Part shown: piece by piece, positions 44,083-51,358 of the stretch
Position numbering within the stretch: position 1 is the stretch's first letter
Layout: every line of letters begins with the position of its first letter
IMG/VR virus record: IMGVR_UViG_3300048554_000481
Location: 1-59,128 of that record
Direction: 5' to 3' (one strand)
DNA length: 59,128 nucleotides
DNA from: a virus
Made by a program: the position numbers and the translations under genes
The notes under the pieces: generated by a model
Seen by the model: only the letters and a program-made list of their open reading frames with translations
The model's database searches: none
What the model was told of the DNA's origin: nothing

Positions 44083-44249
44083 TAGTTGTGTACTCCCATT
44101 CTTGGGCCTTTGCCCGTTGCTTTAATATGTTCATATGCGAATTTCCAATCTTTCCCATATTCTGTTCTTGCCCATGTGTGTATGTCGTTATCTTTGAGTG
44201 TCTTACGCTCAAACATGCTCACAAGGCTTCCTAATAGCTTTCTTGCCAT
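44082..44249 (-). CDS. Small hypothetical protein, first gene of the DUF1127 cluster
   Basis: 55 residues starting MARKLLGSLVSMFERKTLKD, with DNDIHTWARTEYGKDWKFAY, ending GKGPRMGVHN. Basic and soluble. AAAGGAG at good spacing. Its stop overlaps the DUF1127 start. Unknown. Confidence 0.6.
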   Translation of the reverse strand: MARKLLGSLVSMFERKTLKDNDIHTWARTEYGKDWKFAYEHIKATGKGPRMGVHN

Positions 44250-44402
44250 TTTAGTCTCCTTTAAGTTTTATGATGCTTGAGGGAAGCAATACCCCGGTCT
44301 GTTTCCGGCGTCACTTGTCTTTCCAAGTGCCACTCATTTTTTCTGAGCTGAGGTCGCTCGTAACATAAACACAGTTGTATTTTTATTACAACTATATTTA
44401 TA
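44250..44402 (-). ncRNA. Structured leader of the DUF1127 cluster
   Basis: Between the late promoter at 44395-44402 and the first gene, the minus strand folds into several hairpins: AGTTGTA/TACAACT near the start, GCACTTG/CAAGTG(A) around the middle, and CCGG...CCGG further on. G+C is higher than the surroundings. It may be a regulatory leader or an sRNA. Confidence 0.4.
44395..44402 (-). promoter_or_regulatory. Perfect T4 late promoter
   Basis: TATAAATA on the minus strand, 146 bases ahead of the first DUF1127-cluster gene. Confidence 0.6.
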
Positions 44403-44431
44403 TTATAGTACAGTCATTCTGTCCTATTTAC

Positions 44432-44470
44432 TACTGCTTATGCAGTATACTCGTCATGCACTGAGTGCAT
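44432..44470. terminator. Pair of hairpins after the nuclease-like gene
   Basis: TACTGC/GCAGTA at 44432-44447 and ATGCAC/GTGCAT at 44456-44470 lie between the gene ending at 44476 and the late promoter. Either could end transcription; neither has a strong T-run. Confidence 0.35.
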
Positions 44471-44475
44471 AGCTT

Positions 44476-45531
44476 TTATTTACGGGTTGGATTTGGTTGG
44501 AAAAATACTTCCGGTGCTTGTGATGGTATCAAACTAGGAATGCCCGAATACAATGCACCTGACTTTCTAAGTTGATTTAAATTTTTACCATTAGAGCAAG
44601 TAATCATTGATGCGGCACCAATAGCTAAACTACACATTATTTCCCATTGACCGCCCATGTCTGGATTAGCTTTATACCAATCAAAATTAGCGGCAATATA
44701 TGCATCTAATACTGCATCAGGATTTGCATTAGGATTATCAAATGCTTGTACAATAGGACCTGCCATCTTATCAAATACTTGACCAAATATTGCATCACCT
44801 ACTGCTTTTCTTCTGCCTTGTCCGAATTCTATTTTGTTACACATATCAACAAACAATTTAAGATTCATAGTTTTCTTGCCACTGCCAAAGTAACCTTCTA
44901 GTGGTTGTTGAAATTCTGGGAACTTATTGAGTACAGCTAATACTCTTTCTTTGCTTACTCCGCCTTCACCCATTCGACCACTACCAGCTCCAACTTTAGC
45001 ACTGCTGGCAACTTTAAGTTCAACTGCTTTTCCCATTACATCGATATCACCTGTGCCTTTTTGCGAAATATCAGTACTAAGTATTGCTAGTGCATGTTCG
45101 CCTTTACCTGCACGTTGTTGTCCTGCTCCGAAGTCCATAAACTCCAAAAACATTTGTTCTACAAGCGGTCCGTTAAATATATCACTAATACTGTAATGTC
45201 CATCAGTTAAAAATGTACGAGTATTAACACATTTATTTGCTTGTAGTAAATCTAAGAACTCATTCTTTTGTTGTATATTAAGTCTATCACTAGCAACAAT
45301 CTTTTCAGCTATTGTTTTAATAGCGGCATCATTATATTCGCCTTGTAGTTTACTACTTACTACAGGTAAAAATCTATCAACTACACCGTTCTTTTGAACA
45401 ATGCTGTAGACTCTGTCAATTAGCTTTGCTTGTTCTTCGTCATTAGGATCGTAACTACCAACAGTTGCTAAGATTTCCTGTTTGGCTTGATTCGGATCTT
45501 CATACTCATTTAAAAATTGTGTTGCTCTCAT
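44476..45531 (-). CDS. Large phage protein with PD-(D/E)xK-like motif
   Basis: 351 residues, helical. Around residues 160-172 it reads GTGDIDVMGKAVELKVASS, giving D...ExK, the catalytic signature of PD-(D/E)xK nucleases, followed by a Gly-rich loop (GAGSGRMGEGG). No other nuclease motif is clear. The first 110 residues look like an alpha-helical domain. A late-type motif precedes the ATG. Possibly a virion-associated nuclease; unproven. Confidence 0.55.
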   Translation of the reverse strand: MRATQFLNEYEDPNQAKQEILATVGSYDPNDEEQAKLIDRVYSIVQKNGVVDRFLPVVSSKLQGEYNDAAIKTIAEKIVASDRLNIQQKNEFLDLLQANKCVNTRTFLTDGHYSISDIFNGPLVEQMFLEFMDFGAGQQRAGKGEHALAILSTDISQKGTGDIDVMGKAVELKVASSAKVGAGSGRMGEGGVSKERVLAVLNKFPEFQQPLEGYFGSGKKTMNLKLFVDMCNKIEFGQGRRKAVGDAIFGQVFDKMAGPIVQAFDNPNANPDAVLDAYIAANFDWYKANPDMGGQWEIMCSLAIGAASMITCSNGKNLNQLRKSGALYSGIPSLIPSQAPEVFFQPNPTRK

Positions 45532-45536
45532 GTAAT

Positions 45537-45544
45537 TATTTATC
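45537..45544 (-). promoter_or_regulatory. T4-type late promoter motif
   Basis: GATAAATA on the minus strand, five bases ahead of the ATG at 45531. Confidence 0.4.
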
Positions 45545-46670
45545 AGTTACCTGTGGTGGTCGCTTCGTAGGTTTTGTTGAACTGATTGTTTACTTTGATA
45601 AATGTTGTACACTTGGCTAATTGTTTTAGTTTAATAGCACCCACATATGTGAGTGTACTGCGAACACCTCCTAGTACGTCTTGGAGTGTTACTGCAACAG
45701 GACCTCTGTAAGGAACAAGTACTGTACGTCCTTCACTGCTACGATAGTCTTTGAGCCCATCAAAATGTTTGTCATTTGCAGTTGTACTACTCATACCATA
45801 GAACTGTACAAACTGTTTCTCTTCAAATACTCTACTACCAGCACGGTCACATTCATTTGTCATATACTTTTTAGTAATTACTTCGCCGCCACCTTCATCG
45901 TGTCCGGCAAGCATACCACCCAGCATTACAAAATCGGCGCCGCCAGCGAAAGCCTTAGCCACATCACCAGGACAAGTACAGCCACCGTCAGCGATAATAT
46001 GTCCGCCAAGTCCATGCGCCGCATCGGCGCACTCAATAACTGCACTAAGTTGGGGATAGCCCACCCCAGTTTGTATGCGAGTCGTACAAACCGACCCTGG
46101 TCCAATTCCGACTTTGACGATGTCTGCTCCATTTAGTATTAACTCCTGTGTTTGATCTGCGGTAACTACATTACCTGCAATAATTACCAAGTTAGGATAA
46201 TTTTGTCTAAAGTCTCTAACATATTCAATAAAACGTTGACTGTATCCATTTGCAACATCAATACAAACATACTTTAGTTTATCGCCTACTTGTTCGTATA
46301 CATTTCTAAACTTTTGTTCATCTTCTTCTTTTACACCAATACTCATAGCTACATGTTCTTTACGCCAAGCGGGTGCATCCTGTTTATCAAAATAATCTAC
46401 TAGTTCGCCTACACTATATGTTTTAACTAAGCAAGTGAAAATACTTTTCTCACCTAGTGTGTCAGCCATTTCGAATGTACCAACACCATCCATGTTGCTA
46501 GCCATAATCGGAATGCCTTCATAATGGCAATCATCTTTTAAAGGAATATTGTAATGTCTAAATTCAAATTTGCGGTCCATCCGCACTTGTTTACGACTAC
46601 CTAGTGTGCTTCGCTTGGGTCTAATCAAGACATCACTGTAGTCAAGTTTAACTTCGTCTTCTATTCTCAT
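45543..46670 (-). CDS. guaC: GMP reductase (IMPDH/GMPR family)
   Basis: 375 residues. LDYSDVLIRPKRSTL (9-23), KYVCIDVANGYSQRF (about 133-147), VKVGIGPGSVCTTRIQTGVG (186-205) with catalytic Cys195, IIADGGCTCPGDVAKAFAGG (about 225-244) and the C-terminal YGMSSTTANDKHFDGLKDYR, GRTVLVPYRGPV and LGGVRSTLTYVGA. Absence of CBS domains and the GMSS... stretch favour GuaC over GuaB. It returns GMP to IMP and would recycle host guanine nucleotides. Start at an ATG with GAGGTTCCA upstream. Confidence 0.88.
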   Translation of the reverse strand: MRIEDEVKLDYSDVLIRPKRSTLGSRKQVRMDRKFEFRHYNIPLKDDCHYEGIPIMASNMDGVGTFEMADTLGEKSIFTCLVKTYSVGELVDYFDKQDAPAWRKEHVAMSIGVKEEDEQKFRNVYEQVGDKLKYVCIDVANGYSQRFIEYVRDFRQNYPNLVIIAGNVVTADQTQELILNGADIVKVGIGPGSVCTTRIQTGVGYPQLSAVIECADAAHGLGGHIIADGGCTCPGDVAKAFAGGADFVMLGGMLAGHDEGGGEVITKKYMTNECDRAGSRVFEEKQFVQFYGMSSTTANDKHFDGLKDYRSSEGRTVLVPYRGPVAVTLQDVLGGVRSTLTYVGAIKLKQLAKCTTFIKVNNQFNKTYEATTTGN

Positions 46671-46686
46671 TGGAACCTCTATATGT

Positions 46687-46989
46687 TTATAGTTCTTCTA
46701 AATCTAAAGCCAGTGGGTACCCCGCACTGCGACTTATTGAAACGCTTTCAGCTATTTTTTGTTCTGCTATTTCGTAATAATATACACCAGCGACACCTTT
46801 ACCGTCGTTGTGTATTTTTAATGTAATTTCACTTGAAGTATCTTGAGTATGTCCAAAGATAGTAATTAACAGTTCTATCACAAATTCCATTGGTGTACTG
46901 TCATCATTATATAGAATGACGCTATACTTCTTTGGCTTTGCCACATCAAGTCGTTCAGTTGATTCGATATCTGTTTCAGTTGCTTCCAT
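46687..46989 (-). CDS. clpS: ClpS adaptor protein
   Basis: 100 residues. KKYSVILYNDDSTPMEFVIE (20-39) is the hallmark ClpS sequence (YxVxLxNDDxTPMxxVv), then a helical core and a C-terminal strand (ESVSISRSAGYPLALDLEEL). ClpS binds ClpA and presents N-degron substrates to ClpAP. In an alphaproteobacterial host it might redirect ClpAP. Single gene behind a late-type motif and ahead of guaC. Confidence 0.92.
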   Translation of the reverse strand: MEATETDIESTERLDVAKPKKYSVILYNDDSTPMEFVIELLITIFGHTQDTSSEITLKIHNDGKGVAGVYYYEIAEQKIAESVSISRSAGYPLALDLEEL

Positions 46990-46995
46990 AGTAGT

Positions 46996-47003
46996 ATTTA
47001 CCC
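46996..47003 (-). promoter_or_regulatory. T4-type late promoter motif
   Basis: GGTAAATA on the minus strand directly before clpS. Confidence 0.4.
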
Positions 47004-47012
47004 AAATAAGAG

Positions 47013-47030
47013 GGGGGAATTATCCCCCCA
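47013..47030 (-). terminator. Rho-independent terminator after hsp20
   Basis: GGGGGG/CCCCCC stem with an ATAATT loop, then TCTTATTTG on the minus strand. Separates hsp20 from clpS. Confidence 0.6.
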
Positions 47031-47036
47031 CTATTG

Positions 47037-47471
47037 TTATTTGATAGCGATTGTTTTAGGTTTCTTTTCCTCTGGAATGATTCGCTCTAGTTCAATATAA
47101 AGCATACCGTTTTCCATTCTAGAACCTTGCACTACAATATCGTCTGTAAGTGTGAAGTTACGTTTGAAAGTTCTTTGGGCAATGCCTTTGTGTAGCCATT
47201 CCCATCCTTTAGGCTCTACTTCGCCTTCTGGTTTGTGTTCAATAGTAAGTACACCTTCCGCGACTGTGATAGTCAAATCCTCTTTTGCAACGCCTGCTAG
47301 GGCAATCTCAATTTGGAATTTTTCACCGTCTTTTACAATGTTGTAGGGAGGGTATCCGCCTGTGCTATTTTGATTGTGTTCGATGTAGTTAAACATGTTG
47401 TCAAATACTCTATCGAAGCCTACTGCATAAGGCGTTAGTTTATTAATGTCGAGGGTTGTTAATCTATTCAT
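47037..47471 (-). CDS. Small heat-shock protein (Hsp20)
   Basis: 144 residues. The alpha-crystallin domain spans about residues 38-140: PPYNIVKDGEKFQIEIALAG (41-60), VAEGVLTIEHKPEG (70-83) with the G-x-L motif, AQRTFKRNFTLTDDIVV (about 94-110) and MLYIELERIIPEE (about 120-133) with the final I-x-P-like element. ATP-independent holdase. AAAGGAG lies upstream, after a long leader. Confidence 0.9.
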   Translation of the reverse strand: MNRLTTLDINKLTPYAVGFDRVFDNMFNYIEHNQNSTGGYPPYNIVKDGEKFQIEIALAGVAKEDLTITVAEGVLTIEHKPEGEVEPKGWEWLHKGIAQRTFKRNFTLTDDIVVQGSRMENGMLYIELERIIPEEKKPKTIAIK

Positions 47472-47765
47472 TTGCTATCTCCTTTATTAAGCAAGATTAT
47501 AAATGTAGACCCATCATTGGCATCTACATGTTTATTTATTAAACTAGGAACTAACCATGGTTCCTAACGAGCTTATTAAGTAGCTACCCTTTCTTATCTA
47601 TGTACTTGTATTTCTTCTAACGTCTTGTTCTTATCTGTTTCGCTCTGACTGTAATCCTATTACTGTCAAGTTATTAAGTGATAGGAGGGACTACTGATTA
47701 CCCTCAACCCCAAGTCCAGATCAGCTCTGTGTTACCCAGGGAGCCTAGCATAGGATAGTTAGTTC

Positions 47766-47843
47766 CTAAATCTGCATCTTCCTGTCTCCAGGCTCATGCA
47801 GTGCCACTATAGCTACTAGCCAAGTTAATGCCTCTGTAAGCAT
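47766..47843 (-). CDS. Membrane micropeptide in the leader (provisional)
   Basis: 25 residues (MLTEALTWLVAIVALHEPGD then RKMQI). AAGGAAACG ahead of the ATG is a good ribosome site. One short hydrophobic stretch. May be a leader peptide or chance. Confidence 0.35.
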   Translation of the reverse strand: MLTEALTWLVAIVALHEPGDRKMQI

Positions 47844-47893
47844 CGTTTCCTTGCACTATCTAGTAAAGACCGCTAAATCTTTGCTATGTACTT

Positions 47894-47922
47894 AATATAG
47901 TATAGGTCAACCCAAAAGTCAA
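47894..47922 (-). promoter_or_regulatory. Sigma70-type promoter with repeat
   Basis: TTGACT, 17 bases, TATATT on the minus strand; the spacer carries GGGTTGACC so that GGTTGAC is repeated 12 bases apart, like the element at 43471. Confidence 0.55.
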
Positions 47923-47929
47923 CCTTTTT

Positions 47930-48172
47930 TTACAAATTATCTTTATTCTTTTCTTGCTCTTTGATCCAACGTTTACGAGCTTGCTGTTTTTCTCTACGTT
48001 TAATTGCACTTGGTTTTTCATAGAATTCGTGTTTACGCATGTCTTTAATCATACCTTCACTATTCATTAATTTTTTTAATCTTCTAAGTGCTCGAGTAAC
48101 ATCATTGTTGCGTACTTCAACATACAATCCATGCCTATCGTTAATATCAGAGCTTACTTTGTTTCTCTTCAT
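47930..48172 (-). CDS. rpsU: Ribosomal protein bS21
   Basis: 80 residues from the ATG at 48172 (GAGGAAAGA upstream; overlaps the infC stop). LYVEVRNNDVTRALRRLKKL (about 16-35) and EFYEKPSAIKRREKQQARKR (about 48-67) are clear bS21. It sits on the 30S platform near the Shine-Dalgarno helix, so a phage copy can bias initiation. Found in several marine and large phages. Coupled directly to infC. Confidence 0.9.
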   Translation of the reverse strand: MKRNKVSSDINDRHGLYVEVRNNDVTRALRRLKKLMNSEGMIKDMRKHEFYEKPSAIKRREKQQARKRWIKEQEKNKDNL

Positions 48173-48702
48173 TCTTTCCTCATCAATACACCGATCATAC
48201 GGTTTCCATTTATTGTAGGTTTGGTTTCCCAAATGCCAAAGCTAATATACTCAACTAGTCGATCCATTATATCAAAGCCAACTTGTTTGTTAGCATTTTC
48301 TCTGCCTTTATAACGTATCACACATTTTACTTTATTATTCTTTTCTAAAAATTTAATAATGCTTTTGCATTTAGTTTCGAAATCATGTACGTCTATTCCA
48401 AGTCTAAATTGTACTTCTTTGACTACTATCTGATTTTCTCTTTGTTTTTTAGCTGTCTCTTTTTGTTTGCGTTTTTGTTCGTAAAAATATTTATTAGCAT
48501 CTAATATTTTAGCAATGGGAGGTTCAGCATCCGCATTTATTACTACTAAATCTTTTTCTTCTTCTGTCGCAATAGCTAAAGCGTCATTCTTATTCATAAC
48601 GCCAAGTTGTCCAGATTCACTAACTACTCTAAGTTGATGAAATCTTATAGCATCATTGATCTGTCGATCATCTGATTGCCTTTTGTGTCTAAACTGTTTC
48701 AA
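48169..48702 (-). CDS. infC: Translation initiation factor IF-3
   Basis: 177 residues, full length. N-domain: RQINDAIRFHQLRVVSESGQ (9-28) and LGVMNKNDALAIATEEEKDL (33-52); linker: PPIAKILDANKYFYEQKRKQ (61-80); C-domain: VKEVQFRLGIDVHDFETKCK (about 94-113), KNNKVKCVIRYKGRENANK and MDRLVEYI. The frame has no ATG before the conserved N-domain; the start is most likely TTG at 48702 (or ATA). E. coli infC also uses a non-AUG start (AUU) for autoregulation. IF-3 screens start codons and dissociates subunits. Confidence 0.9.
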   Translation of the reverse strand: MKQFRHKRQSDDRQINDAIRFHQLRVVSESGQLGVMNKNDALAIATEEEKDLVVINADAEPPIAKILDANKYFYEQKRKQKETAKKQRENQIVVKEVQFRLGIDVHDFETKCKSIIKFLEKNNKVKCVIRYKGRENANKQVGFDIMDRLVEYISFGIWETKPTINGNRMIGVLMRKE

Positions 48703-49114
48703 GACTATCCAACATTATATCTGAGTAATCTTCGACACTTTCGTATATATTATATTTTCTCATCGTATTCAAAAGTTTTCGCATACCTTTCCTTTTATTT
48801 GTATTGCTAATTATAACAAAATTATCTGACTCTTGTGTTAATACACACGCAATACCTAGTTCAGTTATGTTATCTAAATCTACATAGACTGTATCACTGA
48901 ATCTCATCATACTTACGGTCCAAGCACAATTCTCATCAACGATATTACCATCTGTATGACATAATGTAATTGGAACTGTTTTAAATAAATTTTCATACAT
49001 TAATTCAACGTCATGTAGAAAGTTACTATCACTACTTAGCACAGATATAATTGGGCCAAATTCTGGCAACAGCATATCCGGCGGCGTCACTGTGTAGATT
49101 GGGTTTTCCCTCAT
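48689..49114 (-). CDS. Hypothetical protein upstream of infC
   Basis: 141 residues, mixed alpha/beta (ELGIACVLTQESDNFVIISN, then a Lys-rich NKRKGMRKLLNTMRK). The end overlaps the infC start by 14 bases. Not recognised. Confidence 0.6.
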   Translation of the reverse strand: MRENPIYTVTPPDMLLPEFGPIISVLSSDSNFLHDVELMYENLFKTVPITLCHTDGNIVDENCAWTVSMMRFSDTVYVDLDNITELGIACVLTQESDNFVIISNTNKRKGMRKLLNTMRKYNIYESVEDYSDIMLDSLETV

Positions 49115-49120
49115 TTGGGT

Positions 49121-50989
49121 TTACTCGTCCTCTTTTGTTTCAATTTTTTTTATTTTTATACTTTTAATAGTTTTTGGCATCGCCGCTAATTTACCATCTG
49201 GCGAATATAATTTTCTATTCTGTCTTTCAGCTAGTTCGCTATCAGTAAGTTCCTCATCAGTTCTAGTATCATTATATGGGTTATAAGGTTCATTGTCAAG
49301 TTCTTTTGCAACTTCTTCTAATACCTCAGGATCTGCTTTTTCTAATAGTTCTTCTAACATTGCATCTACTTCAGCAGTTTTTAATAAATGCGGACCTTTT
49401 ACTCCATCATCATCCGATATGTATTCTTCCTCGAGCACTTGGTCATCGACATCTTCGAACTTTTCTCCGTCGAGTGCTTCTTCCATTTGAACATCAGGAT
49501 CTTTGGTATCTTCTTCAATAGGCTTTGGATCATTTGGTTCGGCTTTTTCTTTATCATGTCTTCTCCATTCAAATGTGTACTGACTTGCAATTAGCAATAG
49601 TACTGCTAGTGGATCAAATACAAATATAATTGTAATAATAACCCAACGTACTGCCTGTTCAAGTATATCTCTATCTGCTTCTTCATATATAAATTCTGCA
49701 ATATATTTGATAGGACCTACTTCAGCTTCCAGCTTTCTATACTCTGCTTCAATACTATACTTTTCTTCTGTGAGTGTGTCAATCTCTGTGTTAGCAGTTT
49801 TAATTCTAGCATTCTGTTCATCAATAATTGTATCTACGTCTGCACCGCCATCAACTTTAATTTTCTCTCTTAACTGTTGAATAAGTGTTTGACTTGCTTT
49901 TACATTATCATCAGCACTCTTTCTAATACGGCTTATTTCATCTCTAGCAGTAGTTACAATAGGAGACTCAGCTGAACGTACTGTGTCTATCTTTTCTAAC
50001 ATTTGCACTTCTCTAGTTTTAAGTGCTGGTATTTGATTACTTCTAATGTCTTTTACAACACCGCTAAGTCTTGTTCTTTCTTCATCAACTGTGGTTTTTG
50101 CTTCTGCTCTAAGTTGACTTATTTGGTCATTGATTCCGTTTATAACTAATTTCTGTTGTTCAATCCATGCATTAGCACTGGCTCTTGTTCTTGGACCTAC
50201 ACTGCCATCTGCCACACTTCCTATTGTTGTTTGTGCTTGTTTTACTTGTTCACGTTCACCGCTTGCAATCTGACCTTCAACTTTAACTATAGTTGCTTGT
50301 ATATTAGAAACTTGATCCAACAGTGGTTGTACTGCACTGTTGTCTACTTTGAGTCCAGCTATTTTCTCTTCGTATTCTTTTGCACTTGTTTCTAATCTAA
50401 CTATCTCATCTTTAATGTTCGTTAGCTGGTCTTCGTAAGGCTTAGTTCTATCACTGTCTACACTTCTTGCATCAGCTATAATTTTTTGTTGTTCATCTAT
50501 TGCAGGCTGTATTCTAGTATAGGCTGTGTCAATACGAGCTTGTTCTTTTTCTATTTGTGCATTTATATCATCATTACGATTGCCTGTACTTGTTTCAGCT
50601 TTTACAATCTTTTCTTCTGCACGAACAATTTGTGATTCTAGTCGTGCTATCTCAGTTTCAATTCTACCTAAGTTTTCTACACTTTCAATACTAGCACTGG
50701 TCTGTTCAATGTGTGCTTTACTAAGGAAGCCAAATATACCCATGCTTGTAATAAACATTAATACTAGCACAGCCACACTCAGGTAGTATCTCAACCACCA
50801 AGCGGCTCGCTTCCAATGCTTGTGTAACCATACTGCGGTTACCAACTTGCCTATTTCTAATGCACCACCCATAACCATAATAGGTATGGCGGCGGCGGCA
50901 AAAATCGCCACAAGTCCAGCGATACTATAATATATTGCTACTGCTGAAATTGATAAGGCTGTTATAAAAACTAAGAAACCTAAAAACAT
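49121..50989 (-). CDS. Large coiled-coil membrane protein
   Basis: 622 residues. Four hydrophobic segments in the first 95 residues, then about 340 residues of coiled coil (IETEIARLESQIVRAEEKIV ... ISQLRAEAKTTVDEERTRLS), a C-terminal membrane span near 435-455 (AVRWVIITIIFVFDPLAVLL) and a very acidic cytoplasmic tail (PIEEDTKDPDVQMEEALDGE). It resembles large membrane proteins seen in T4-like marine phages. Possible role in envelope remodelling or superinfection control. Behind no obvious promoter of its own. Confidence 0.65.
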   Translation of the reverse strand: MFLGFLVFITALSISAVAIYYSIAGLVAIFAAAAIPIMVMGGALEIGKLVTAVWLHKHWKRAAWWLRYYLSVAVLVLMFITSMGIFGFLSKAHIEQTSASIESVENLGRIETEIARLESQIVRAEEKIVKAETSTGNRNDDINAQIEKEQARIDTAYTRIQPAIDEQQKIIADARSVDSDRTKPYEDQLTNIKDEIVRLETSAKEYEEKIAGLKVDNSAVQPLLDQVSNIQATIVKVEGQIASGEREQVKQAQTTIGSVADGSVGPRTRASANAWIEQQKLVINGINDQISQLRAEAKTTVDEERTRLSGVVKDIRSNQIPALKTREVQMLEKIDTVRSAESPIVTTARDEISRIRKSADDNVKASQTLIQQLREKIKVDGGADVDTIIDEQNARIKTANTEIDTLTEEKYSIEAEYRKLEAEVGPIKYIAEFIYEEADRDILEQAVRWVIITIIFVFDPLAVLLLIASQYTFEWRRHDKEKAEPNDPKPIEEDTKDPDVQMEEALDGEKFEDVDDQVLEEEYISDDDGVKGPHLLKTAEVDAMLEELLEKADPEVLEEVAKELDNEPYNPYNDTRTDEELTDSELAERQNRKLYSPDGKLAAMPKTIKSIKIKKIETKEDE

Positions 50990-51340
50990 TTATTCTCCAA
51001 AACGTTCAGCAAATCCAAGATCGATCAGTTGCTGATTGATATCGACTTTGCCATTCTGGTTATCGATAGTTAATTTACCCATAACTCTTCCCGCTTTGCC
51101 TCTTTTGTTTACTATTGTTTCACACACAAATTCATTACCTAATAGCTCAGTTAATTTTGTTTTACTCGCTATGGCTTGTTGTCTTACTGATTCTTCATTA
51201 CTTCGGATATCTTGTACATTAACACCATACAATTTTATCCGTTGTCTTATAGTCACATTGAAACCCAAATCAATTATGGCGTCAACTGTGTTTCCATCTA
51301 TCACTCTTAATGTATTGCATTGATATGTATACATATACAA
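50990..51340 (-). CDS. SNase-fold protein with altered active site
   Basis: 116 residues. VIDGNTVDAIIDLGFNVTI (13-31), RQRIKLYGVNVQDIR (32-46) and NKRGKAGRVMGKLTI (78-92) match staphylococcal nuclease. At the active site the usual VDTPE reads VNVQD, so the metal Asp and the general-base Glu are both changed, though the Arg pair remains. Probably a binding protein rather than a nuclease. Confidence 0.65.
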   Translation of the reverse strand: MYMYTYQCNTLRVIDGNTVDAIIDLGFNVTIRQRIKLYGVNVQDIRSNEESVRQQAIASKTKLTELLGNEFVCETIVNKRGKAGRVMGKLTIDNQNGKVDINQQLIDLGFAERFGE

Positions 51341-51358
51341 AATCCTTTATTGTTTATA

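Larger units (their letters stand above)
47472..47929 (-). ncRNA. Long leader or structured RNA upstream of hsp20
   Basis: About 430 bases on the minus strand from the promoter at 47894-47922 to hsp20. Strong hairpins: TGAC-A-GTAAT-AGG-ATTAC-A-GTCA at 47646-47668, and TAGGAAC/GTTCCTA around 47551. AATAAATA just before 47535 is a late motif. A 25-codon frame lies at 47766-47843. The last part before hsp20 reads TTGCT...AGCAA around the ribosome site, like a ROSE thermometer stem. The RNA is not a class I recognise. Confidence 0.4.

Noticed and set aside
45681-46136. 151-codon open frame on the plus strand
   Set aside because: Entirely antisense to guaC, whose motifs are complete; composition is typical of a complementary frame.
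47472-47929. 6S, RNase P or a second tmRNA in the hsp20 leader
   Set aside because: I could not find the conserved cores of these RNAs; only hairpins and a small frame are visible.
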